DNA from: an uncultured Candidatus Saccharibacteria bacterium
GTDB lineage: Bacteria > Patescibacteriota > Saccharimonadia > Saccharimonadales > Saccharimonadaceae
NCBI GenBank assembly: GCA_946527885.1
Contig: CAMMYO010000005.1
Location: 1 to 33,446, forward strand
DNA length: 33,446 nt
Direction of reading: 5' to 3'
In this document: piece after piece, positions 23,387-29,331 of the stretch
How positions within the stretch are numbered: the first letter of the stretch is position 1
Layout of the letters: every line of letters begins with the position of its first letter
Made by a program: the position numbers and the translations under genes
Notes under the pieces: generated by a model
Told to the model about the DNA's origin: nothing
What the model saw: only the letters and a program-made list of their open reading frames with translations
Databases searched by the model: none

Positions 23387-23898
23387 TTCAGCTCCTCTAT
23401 ACTTCCGCGAATATCGTCTAGCGCGCGATGATTCTCTGGCTTTGCGAACTTTCGATGCAATGCATTCTCGAAATAAATCTTCCAAGCGCTCACATCGAGC
23501 ATTCTGTAATGTAAACGCGCATTCAACTCTGGCCATTCGCGTTCGATAAACTTTCTGTCTTGATGAATCGAATTTCCTGCCAGATACACATCTTCGTCGC
23601 CACAGTTTCGCTTGACGAATTCTAGCAACTCTTGCTCGACCTGTTTTGCCGGCAAGCCACTGGCATTTTGCGCCATCAACGCATCATAGGAAGCTTTATT
23701 CTTTTCCCAAAATTCGCCAACCATTCGCTCGCGCATCAGCTTTTCGCTCACCTTCACGACGCCGGTATAAGTCTCAAATTCCTCAAAATCCCAGTCCGTC
23801 GCAATCGCGGCCACTTCCAAAATCCGGTCTTTCTCCGGAGACAAACCTGTCATCTCCAGATCAATCCATAACAAGCTAGCAGTTTTCTTTTTTGTCAT
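23362..23898 (-). CDS. orn: Oligoribonuclease
   Basis: A 178-residue DEDDh exonuclease that degrades two- to five-nucleotide RNA fragments to mononucleotides. Motifs are WIDLEMTGL (Asp13, Glu15), GNSIHQDRKFI and HRALDDIRGSIEEL (His and Asp). Its start overlaps the mscL stop in TAATG, giving coupled translation mscL-orn-yjbR. The length is usual for the family. Confidence 0.95.
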   Translation of the reverse strand: MTKKKTASLLWIDLEMTGLSPEKDRILEVAAIATDWDFEEFETYTGVVKVSEKLMRERMVGEFWEKNKASYDALMAQNASGLPAKQVEQELLEFVKRNCGDEDVYLAGNSIHQDRKFIEREWPELNARLHYRMLDVSAWKIYFENALHRKFAKPENHRALDDIRGSIEELKWYRKMIS

Positions 23899-24263
23899 TA
23901 TTTTTTAACGTCAAGCTTCAATAGTTTGATTACGAGATAAATCACAAAGGCCAATACACAGAAATTAATCAAATCGTTGATAAACGCACCGAGCGCAATC
24001 ACTGCGCCAGTATTGCCGAGCGCAATCGTCACGCCGCGCAAACCCTCTGCCGAGCCAAGCAACAAACCTAGCGGTGGCATAAATACGTTATCAATCAACG
24101 AGTTGACCAACGCCCCAGCGTGCGTACCAAGCACCAAGCCAACCGCCAAACCGACAATATTCTGCTCCTTGATGAAGGTCATGAATCCACTCATGCCGCC
24201 CTTCAGTTTTGCTGCGCCAGCCTTCGCTGCGCCTTTTGCTTTTTCGCGATCGATTTTCGCCAT
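23898..24263 (-). CDS. mscL: Large-conductance mechanosensitive channel
   Basis: A 121-residue channel subunit. A Lys/Ala-rich N-terminal helix (residues 1-22) precedes TM1 (NIVGLAVGLVLGTHAGALVNSLIDN), a short periplasmic loop and TM2 (NFCVLAFVIYLVIKLL). The protein opens under membrane tension to release solutes on osmotic downshock. It is a little shorter than the typical ~136 residues, mainly at the C-terminal helix. It is first in the mscL-orn-yjbR operon with a good promoter at 24288-24316. Confidence 0.95.
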   Translation of the reverse strand: MAKIDREKAKGAAKAGAAKLKGGMSGFMTFIKEQNIVGLAVGLVLGTHAGALVNSLIDNVFMPPLGLLLGSAEGLRGVTIALGNTGAVIALGAFINDLINFCVLAFVIYLVIKLLKLDVKK

Positions 24264-24287
24264 ATTATTCTCCCTTTATTTGCCCTT

Positions 24288-24316
24288 ACTATACCATATT
24301 TGCATGCATTTGACAA
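24288..24316 (-). promoter_or_regulatory. Promoter of mscL operon
   Basis: TTGTCA (24311-24316), a 17-base spacer and TGGTATAGT, minus strand. The -35 shares bases with the -35 of the divergent gene. Confidence 0.75.
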
Positions 24317-24338
24317 AACACCTAAACAATGCTACAGT
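24310..24338 (+). promoter_or_regulatory. Promoter of 24384 gene
   Basis: TTGACA (24310-24315), a 17-base spacer and TGCTACAGT, plus strand. The leader would be about 39 bases with AAAGGGG before the ATG. Confidence 0.8.
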
Positions 24339-24383
24339 ATTTTCACTAACTCTTCTGACCCATACAGAAAGGGGTGTTCTTTA

Positions 24384-24935
24384 ATGACTATCGAGATGAC
24401 AAGCATCAACAAGTATGAGCCAATCAATCTCGATGCGATTGATAAGTTCTGGAAGCAGACAATGCGCTGCACTGGACCCGACGTTTTCCGAATTATGCAC
24501 TTTTCGACACCCGGAGATGCAACCCTCATTCAGTGGAGTCGTCTCCCGTGCAAAGGCGAGAAAGCCGTCCGCAAAGAGGACATTACGGTACCGCTCGCCG
24601 TTATCGACAAGGCCCTCAAGAAAAACGCCGCTAAGGCTCTCGAGCAGATCAGCAAACCGTTCCACTTCTACGAAATGGCCAGCAACAGATACGTCTTGGT
24701 CTACGCTCAAGCCAAGGACGGCATCATCGGCGCCGCTTGGTACAATGATGGCGACCGCCACAAGGCAAAAAGTCTTTGTTATTTTTTGCTTTACGCGCTC
24801 GGTGTCATCAATGTTAGCTACGACGACATCCTCTGGGACGCAACCTTCACTAGACTGCCATTCCGACGCCGCTTCGACCGCAACATCGCCGACGACATCC
24901 TGGAAGAATTCGACCTCATGCCGCCCCAGGACTAA
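24384..24935 (+). CDS. Unrecognised 183-aa protein (orphan cluster, gene 1)
   Basis: A soluble-looking 183-residue protein, mixed alpha/beta, with no signal or membrane segment. Notable stretches are FRIMHFSTPGDATLIQWS, KEDITVPLAVIDKALKK, a NRYVLVYAQAKDGIIGAAWYNDGDRHKAK segment and a basic FRRRFDR before an acidic end. I recognise no family. ATG 24384 is chosen for the AAAGGGG site and the strong promoter; the frame is open further upstream, but that part lies across the promoter. G+C looks higher and codon choice differs from the neighbouring operons, as for the next two genes. Confidence 0.75.
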   Translation: MTIEMTSINKYEPINLDAIDKFWKQTMRCTGPDVFRIMHFSTPGDATLIQWSRLPCKGEKAVRKEDITVPLAVIDKALKKNAAKALEQISKPFHFYEMASNRYVLVYAQAKDGIIGAAWYNDGDRHKAKSLCYFLLYALGVINVSYDDILWDATFTRLPFRRRFDRNIADDILEEFDLMPPQD

Positions 24936-24939
24936 GATC

Positions 24940-24970
24940 ATCCCCCGACATTGCTCGGGGGATTTTGCTA
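24940..24970 (+). terminator. Terminator of 24384 gene
   Basis: ATCCCCCGA/TCGGGGGAT stem with loop CATTGC, then TTTTGC. Confidence 0.85.
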
Positions 24971-24985
24971 TCTTTTTAAAACCAT

Positions 24986-25011
24986 AAAAAAGCCCCCACT
25001 ATTGCGGGGGC
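24986..25011 (-). terminator. Terminator of 25054 gene
   Basis: Minus-strand GCCCCC/GGGGGC stem followed by T6. Confidence 0.8.
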
Positions 25012-25053
25012 CCTGCGTGGTGGTGGATTACGAATGAATAGCGTCAAGAAACG

Positions 25054-25557
25054 TCAGGCCGCCGTGATGCCACTGAGATAATGCTTGGCAGCCACGTAGT
25101 CGCCGTTATCGATTGCCTTCTTCAGACGAGCAGCAAGCTCGAACTGGTACTCGTATAGAGCGAGAATCTGAAGAAGGCGTTCGCTGTTACAGTTAGCGAC
25201 CGCCAGCCGTATATCTGCACGAAACTGTGCGTAATCTCGCGCATCCGGGCCTTGATAGCGCCACTCGTGCGGCTCTTCCGCCATGAATTCCTCAACCTCG
25301 GCGATGATTTCGTCGGGAACTTCCTCTTCAATGTCCGCATAGCTGTCGAAATCGTCGTCGGGGTCTGCTTCTGCGCCCATGTACTCTTCTGGCATCTGTG
25401 CAGGCTCATCCAAGTATTCGTCGGGAACGAGATAGCAATGCAAGAATTCAGGAACAAGAGCGACATCGGTGACGGCATCAAAGCCATCCTCGGGCGTAAG
25501 ACCTTCAAGGCCATCCGCATAGAATTGGGGTTGGGGCTTCTTTTTTCTTCTTTTCAT
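25054..25557 (-). CDS. Unrecognised acidic 167-aa protein (orphan cluster, gene 2)
   Basis: A 167-residue protein in three parts: a very basic start (MKRRKKKPQPQF), a long acidic, probably disordered middle (residues ~50-97, many Asp/Glu with Pro), and a helical C-terminal domain (RADIRLAVANCNSERLLQILALYEYQFELAARLKKAI). No family is recognised and no membrane segment is present. A GGAGGT site lies eight bases before the ATG, behind a ~155-base structured leader. The opposite charge of head and middle suggests nucleic-acid or partner binding, which is speculation. Confidence 0.7.
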   Translation of the reverse strand: MKRRKKKPQPQFYADGLEGLTPEDGFDAVTDVALVPEFLHCYLVPDEYLDEPAQMPEEYMGAEADPDDDFDSYADIEEEVPDEIIAEVEEFMAEEPHEWRYQGPDARDYAQFRADIRLAVANCNSERLLQILALYEYQFELAARLKKAIDNGDYVAAKHYLSGITAA

Positions 25558-25719
25558 GATACGTACCTCCGAAATTTGGGCGTTTCGCCCATGATAAGAT
25601 GGGTAATTTTCGCTTGTCCGGAGAATTCACTCAGGACCAGCTTTTCCTCCCCTCAGAAAAAGCTGATCCCGAGCCGTAAATCCACTAAAAGTACTGCGAC
25701 TCTAGGAGCCACTACCTCC
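25558..25719 (-). promoter_or_regulatory. Structured 5' leader of 25054 gene
   Basis: Minus-strand leader containing a 14-bp hairpin (25634-25647 with 25656-25669) and, next to the ribosome-binding site, two mutually exclusive hairpins that share the same three C/G residues: GGGCG/CGCCC (25578-25590) and CCCAT/ATGGG (25588-25603). Two pairs of the large stem are G-U only if the RNA is read from the minus strand. Confidence 0.6.
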
Positions 25720-25747
25720 ACTATATCACAAACGGCGAAAAAGTCAA
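25720..25747 (-). promoter_or_regulatory. Promoter of 25054 gene
   Basis: TTGACT (25742-25747), a 16-base spacer and TGATATAGT, minus strand. Confidence 0.75.
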
Positions 25748-25795
25748 TGAATCCCTCCGTTTTAGGAGCTCGAAAAACATATTCTAAAATAATTC

Positions 25796-25824
25796 TTGAC
25801 AAACTGCAAATAAATCCGTATAAT
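25796..25824 (+). promoter_or_regulatory. Consensus promoter of 25950 gene
   Basis: TTGACA (25796-25801), a 17-base spacer and TATAAT (25819-25824): a perfect sigma-70 consensus. Start expected near 25831. Confidence 0.9.
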
Positions 25825-25830
25825 ATGTAT

Positions 25831-25949
25831 TGCTTTTAGCATTTGCACCTTATCAATGGAAAATTACCCGGAACCGGCGAAAGGTGCATTTACCTATTTT
25901 ACCGCGCCTCACAAAAGAGGCTCCGTCTCAAATTGAAAGGATTTGCCCT
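25831..25949 (+). promoter_or_regulatory. Structured 5' leader of 25950 gene
   Basis: A ~119-base leader with a hairpin TGCACCTT/AAGGTGCA (25844-25851 with 25881-25888) enclosing a CCGGAACCGG segment, and a second hairpin GCCTC/GAGGC (25906-25921), before an AAAGGA site. No known riboswitch was recognised. Confidence 0.5.
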
Positions 25950-26678
25950 ATGAACGAAATCATTATGCGCACGCCCCAGGATCCCAAGCTGCCCGCAATC
26001 CCCACCATTGACATCGTCGAACATGTACCGACCGCAATCGGCCGCCTGCTCGACGCCGACCACCTGTCCAAGCTGCTCGCCGCAGCTGTGAGCGCGACCT
26101 GCACTAATGACGAATCCGAGCCTCTCATCCAGAAAGTTTTCGAACTGGTCGAGCTCGCGCTTTCAACCACAGAAGACTGCGACGTCTGCGAAATCCGCAT
26201 GACGCTCAAAAAGCTCATTTCTGACATCGACATGCTGCCCGAACCCAACTACGACGTCAAGGTCACGCTGAATCCGCTCATCGATGACAATCCGCTCTGG
26301 TTGCTCGCAGCCTACTCCTACTTCCACGATTGCCGCAGCCAGCTGGGCGCTGACCGAGCGGACGACATCACGCTCACCCTGCTCAATGCCACCAAGGCGC
26401 ACGGCCTCATCTATGCCGATTTCGGCAGCAGCAACGAGAAAGACATCGAGATCTCTTCTTATTTGATCGAGGTTCTGTCGGAAGAAATCCTGACACTCAT
26501 CACGCGCATCGGCATCGCTGTTTCCGACCCCGACGACGAAACAAACAACATCTTCCTTGCCGGATACTATGGCAAAAGATGGAAAGAAACTTGGAAAAAC
26601 ATCGTTACAGAAGCCATTAACTCTGCTTCCGACAACGATTTCGGCAACCCGGACGACCCCGACAATCCCGACGAGTAA
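25950..26678 (+). CDS. Unrecognised acidic 242-aa protein (orphan cluster, gene 3)
   Basis: A 242-residue, strongly acidic, mostly helical protein without signal or membrane segments. Segments include TAIGRLLDADHLSKLLAAAV, EPLIQKVFELVELALS, LWLLAAYSYFHDCRSQLG and SSYLIEVLSEEILTLITRIG, and the end is a Pro/Asp/Asn-rich tail (NPDDPDNPDE). No family is recognised. ATG 25950 is chosen for the AAAGGA site; the frame is open upstream but lies in the structured leader. A perfect consensus promoter and strong terminator frame a single-gene unit that should be highly transcribed. Confidence 0.75.
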   Translation: MNEIIMRTPQDPKLPAIPTIDIVEHVPTAIGRLLDADHLSKLLAAAVSATCTNDESEPLIQKVFELVELALSTTEDCDVCEIRMTLKKLISDIDMLPEPNYDVKVTLNPLIDDNPLWLLAAYSYFHDCRSQLGADRADDITLTLLNATKAHGLIYADFGSSNEKDIEISSYLIEVLSEEILTLITRIGIAVSDPDDETNNIFLAGYYGKRWKETWKNIVTEAINSASDNDFGNPDDPDNPDE

Positions 26679-26689
26679 TTTTCCCAACA

Positions 26690-26713
26690 AAACCCGCGCT
26701 TCGGCGCGGGTTT
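26690..26713. terminator. Terminator of 25950 gene (UUCG loop)
   Basis: A 10-bp stem AAACCCGCGC/GCGCGGGTTT capped by TTCG, then CTTTT. It may also serve argS, whose stop is at 26717. Confidence 0.85.
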
Positions 26714-26716
26714 CTT

Positions 26717-28417
26717 TTACATCTTGCTTGGAATCTCAATCCCAAGCAAGCCTAGCGCATGCGATAGTACAAAATCAGCCTTCTCTACCAACCACAGACG
26801 CGCCGAGCGCTCCATATCATTCGCCTGCAAGATCGGCGTTTTTTCATAATAGCGATTCAGCGCCTGCGCCAATTCAAAACAATAACCCGCAATCCGATGC
26901 GCTTCAAGATTCTCGCCAACCGTCGCCACTAAATCTGGGAATTTCAGCAATAGGCGCAAGATGTCCTTCTCGCTCGCCCAATCGTAATCCGCAAAATCCA
27001 CTCGCTCAAAATCCGCATTTTTCTCCAAAATCCTGCGCAAACGCACGTCCGCATATTGGCAGAACGGACCAGAACAACCAGTCAGCGCAAAAATCTTATT
27101 CGGGTCATACAAAATACCCGTCTTGCGATCCGCCACGAAGTCACTATACTTAATCGCGCCTGTCGCAATCTTCGCGATATCCTCATCGCTCAAATCACTC
27201 GCGCCCGTCGATGCAAAGTTCGCCCGCACTCGCGCCTCGGCGTCATCCAACATCGCCTCGAGCAAAACTACACCCTTGCGGCTCGACATTTTCTCACGCT
27301 TGCCGTCCTCGGACACCTGATCAATCGTGCCGAACCAGATGTGAACGTTCTCGACGTCATAGCCAAGCTTCTTACCCATCGCAAAAAGCTGCTCAAAATA
27401 GAACTTCTGCTCTGCTCCCACGCAATAGATATTCTTGTCTGGATGCCATTCGCGCACGCGATAATCCATACAGGCCAAATCAGTCGTTGCATACAGCGCC
27501 GTACCATTACTTTTCAAAACCAAAATCGGCACATCGATACCGTATTCATCGAGACGGCAAATCACCGAGCCGTCATCATTCTGCTCAAACTTGCCCTCGG
27601 CAAGATATTTTTTCACGAGTTCCTTGCCAGGCTCCGCAAAGAAACTTTCACCCAACTCGTAATCTGTCGAGATACCAAGGCGCCTCATTACTTCGTGCGT
27701 ATGATCAAGCGAAATCTTCTTAAATGTTTCGGCGTATTTTACCGCCTCCGCATCTTTCGCCTCAAGCTTCTTTAGCCATTCCTGGACTTCGTCCGCCAAT
27801 TCATGCTTATCTTCAGCCGCCTCGTCCTTGAGCGCCTTCTTCATCTGGATATAAATCTCGCCCAAATCGTAAATCGTCACCTCATCGAGCGACTTACCAG
27901 AGCGCAAAAAGCCCAAAGTCCAAATACCGAACGGAGTACCCGTGTCGCCAAGATGGTTATCGGTAATCACCTTCCAACCATTCGCCTCGAGAATCTGCTT
28001 AGTAGCCCAACCCTGCGTACCTGGGCGCAAATGCCCTACCGAGTAAGGCTTTGCCATATTCGTACTCGGAAATTCCACGACCGCAACCTTACCTTCGCCA
28101 GATTTATTGCGACCGTAATCGTCCGACCAAGCCTCAGCTAGCTGTTTTTGCAGGCTCGTGCCCGAAATCTCTACATTGATAAAGCCCGGGCCAGCAATCG
28201 TAAAGACAAAACCATCGGAATCTTGACGCAGACGCTCGACAATCTCCTCCGCAATTTGACGCGGAGCCTTGCCAGCCTGTTTCGCAATACGCATCGCCGC
28301 ATTCGTCGAGTAGTCGCCCGGAATGTCCGCAGGAACATCCGCAAAATCGACTATCGCGCCGTCAATGGCGTAAAGCTCTTTGATAACTTCTGCGATTCGA
28401 TTCTTTAAGTTTTCCAT
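26717..28417 (-). CDS. argS: Arginyl-tRNA synthetase
   Basis: A 566-residue class I synthetase charging tRNA-Arg. It has an N-terminal Add-1-like domain (residues 1-100), the HIGH-equivalent motif in KPYSVGHLRPG (GHL at 128-130), the KMSKS-equivalent KMSSRKG near residue 380 and a C-terminal DALR anticodon-binding domain (FCQYADVRLRRILEK onward). The usual NPTGPLHVGHGR signature is altered to NMAKPYSVGHLR, as I would expect in a divergent CPR-type ArgRS. A TAAAAT box ends seven bases before the ATG, so it may be leaderless. Confidence 0.93.
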   Translation of the reverse strand: MENLKNRIAEVIKELYAIDGAIVDFADVPADIPGDYSTNAAMRIAKQAGKAPRQIAEEIVERLRQDSDGFVFTIAGPGFINVEISGTSLQKQLAEAWSDDYGRNKSGEGKVAVVEFPSTNMAKPYSVGHLRPGTQGWATKQILEANGWKVITDNHLGDTGTPFGIWTLGFLRSGKSLDEVTIYDLGEIYIQMKKALKDEAAEDKHELADEVQEWLKKLEAKDAEAVKYAETFKKISLDHTHEVMRRLGISTDYELGESFFAEPGKELVKKYLAEGKFEQNDDGSVICRLDEYGIDVPILVLKSNGTALYATTDLACMDYRVREWHPDKNIYCVGAEQKFYFEQLFAMGKKLGYDVENVHIWFGTIDQVSEDGKREKMSSRKGVVLLEAMLDDAEARVRANFASTGASDLSDEDIAKIATGAIKYSDFVADRKTGILYDPNKIFALTGCSGPFCQYADVRLRRILEKNADFERVDFADYDWASEKDILRLLLKFPDLVATVGENLEAHRIAGYCFELAQALNRYYEKTPILQANDMERSARLWLVEKADFVLSHALGLLGIEIPSKM

Positions 28418-28424
28418 ATCTTAT

Positions 28425-28430
28425 ATTTTA
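28425..28430 (-). promoter_or_regulatory. -10 of argS
   Basis: TAAAAT, seven bases, ATG at 28417. No clear -35 is seen. Confidence 0.5.
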
Positions 28431-28445
28431 CACTATTTTTCAAAA

Positions 28446-28516
28446 TTCTTGCACATCTCCCAAAATAGTTTATAATAGCGGCCACATGTCGCTCATTTTT
28501 CTTGCACATTTCCCAA
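28446..28516 (+). repeat. Direct repeat of an 18-base -35-like segment
   Basis: TTCTTGCACATNTCCCAA occurs at 28446-28463 and 28499-28516 with one mismatch. The first copy carries the -35 of a promoter; the second has no -10 at the proper distance. Confidence 0.7.
28449..28476 (+). promoter_or_regulatory. Upstream promoter in the argS-LURP gap
   Basis: TTGCAC (28449-28454), a 16-base spacer and TATAAT (28471-28476). The start would be near 28483, with no ORF downstream. Confidence 0.6.
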
Positions 28517-28537
28517 TGCGAGCTGTTGCGACACACC

Positions 28538-28565
28538 TTGCATTTTTGGCAAAATAATATATAAT
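28538..28565 (+). promoter_or_regulatory. Promoter of candidate ncRNA
   Basis: TTGCAT (28538-28543), a 16-base spacer and TATAAT (28560-28565). Start expected near 28572. Confidence 0.75.
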
Positions 28566-28571
28566 ACGCAT

Positions 28572-28830
28572 TGACAGTACAGGTGTAAGTTGAACTGCGC
28601 AAGCGGCATTATAAATGCCACCTCTGCGTCCCGCTTTTCTTCCGGGTGCGCGCCCATGATTTCATTCGGCGGCGCCGAGATACTGTCGTTCCTTTGCGAC
28701 CTGCGATACATGTTGCCGTGCGGGATTCCGCAATCTTCGATTGCCTCACTTTAGTGAGCCCATGGAATCCCTATAACTCAAGCACGGCACCTCCGCAAAA
28801 TACAGCCGGCCATTTCTGACCGGCTTTTTT
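28572..28830 (+). ncRNA. Candidate structured non-coding RNA, ~260 nt
   Basis: This gene-free stretch has its own promoter and terminator (AGCCGG/CCGGCT, T6 at 28804-28830) and no plausible ORF. It folds into clear nested helices near the 3' end: GCCGTGC/GCACGGC (28715-28721 with 28782-28788) encloses GGGATTCC/GGAATCCC (28722-28729 with 28764-28771), which encloses two hairpins, GCAATC/GATTGC (28730-28744) and CTCAC/GTGAG (28745-28758). Upstream are GGCATT/AATGCC (28605-28619), CCCG/CGGG with flanking GCG/CGC (28625-28651) and GTCG/CGAC (28685-28700). I compared it with tmRNA, RNase P, SRP and 6S RNA consensus features and saw no match. It is GC-richer than its surroundings, as structured RNAs in AT-leaning genomes often are. 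Confidence 0.7.
28804..28830 (+). terminator. Terminator of candidate ncRNA
   Basis: AGCCGG/CCGGCT stem with a ten-base loop, then T6. Confidence 0.85.
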
Positions 28831-28836
28831 ATGATC

Positions 28837-29331
28837 TTAATCTGAGTGACTGCCACTAGAGCCATCGTGGCACGCTGCATCTATCGCAATATTCACCAAC
28901 AGTGCTGGCAATTCCTCCGTTTCATCCACGATATCGAGAATATAGGTATCGCCCCAACTCAATAACTTTTTCTGTACATAGAACACAGTCTGACCGTTCG
29001 CCTCGCACCGATAACTCCAGCCAAACAAATCGCCTTCAACTTGCCAACCTCCATAATCGACTTCAAACTTCGGTTTCAAGAACGAAAACAGCCGCTTAAT
29101 GCGCCCTACTGACTGTCCATGTATGAAAATTTCATATTCCTGCAGCAGCACCAGCACCTTCTGCTTAATGTATCCAACTTCTTCATTTGTCGCCTTGTCG
29201 TAGATATGAATGCTCTTCCCCAGGCTAAACAAATCAGCTTTCACATAATATTTCGCCTGCATTTTCTCGTCATAAACGTCATAAGTATCCGACCAAGAAA
29301 ACACGCGCTGCTTAATCAGAAGTTGGCTCAT
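28837..29331 (-). CDS. LURP-one-related (LOR/YxjI) family protein
   Basis: A 164-residue beta-barrel-type protein of the LURP-one-related/Tubby-like family: LLIKQRVFSWSDTYDVYDE at the start, AKYYVKADLFSLGKSIHIYD, a VGYIKQKVLVLLQEYEIF strand set and VFYVQKKLLSWGDTYILDI at the end, an internal near-repeat of the first motif. The function of bacterial members is not settled; a membrane-associated sensor or phospholipid scramblase-like fold is known by homology. Its ATG overlaps the pyrG stop in ATGA, so it is coupled to pyrG. Confidence 0.8.
   Translation of the reverse strand: MSQLLIKQRVFSWSDTYDVYDEKMQAKYYVKADLFSLGKSIHIYDKATNEEVGYIKQKVLVLLQEYEIFIHGQSVGRIKRLFSFLKPKFEVDYGGWQVEGDLFGWSYRCEANGQTVFYVQKKLLSWGDTYILDIVDETEELPALLVNIAIDAACHDGSSGSHSD

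Noticed and set aside
23387-23536. N-terminal extension of the YjbR-family protein
   Set aside because: The extension is the orn gene read in another frame; a good ribosome-binding site precedes the internal ATG at 23386, and the length then fits the family.
28493-28711. Minus-strand ORFs in the argS-LURP gap
   Set aside because: They lack ribosome-binding sites and promoters, and lie across the plus-strand promoter, hairpins and terminator of the candidate RNA.
28572-28830. Candidate RNA as tmRNA, SRP RNA, RNase P RNA or 6S RNA
   Set aside because: No tRNA-like ends or tag ORF, no GGAAGGAAGCAGCC-like SRP loop, no GGAAAGTCC core of RNase P, and the branched 3' domain is unlike the single long 6S hairpin. 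This is by eye only and a covariance search is needed.
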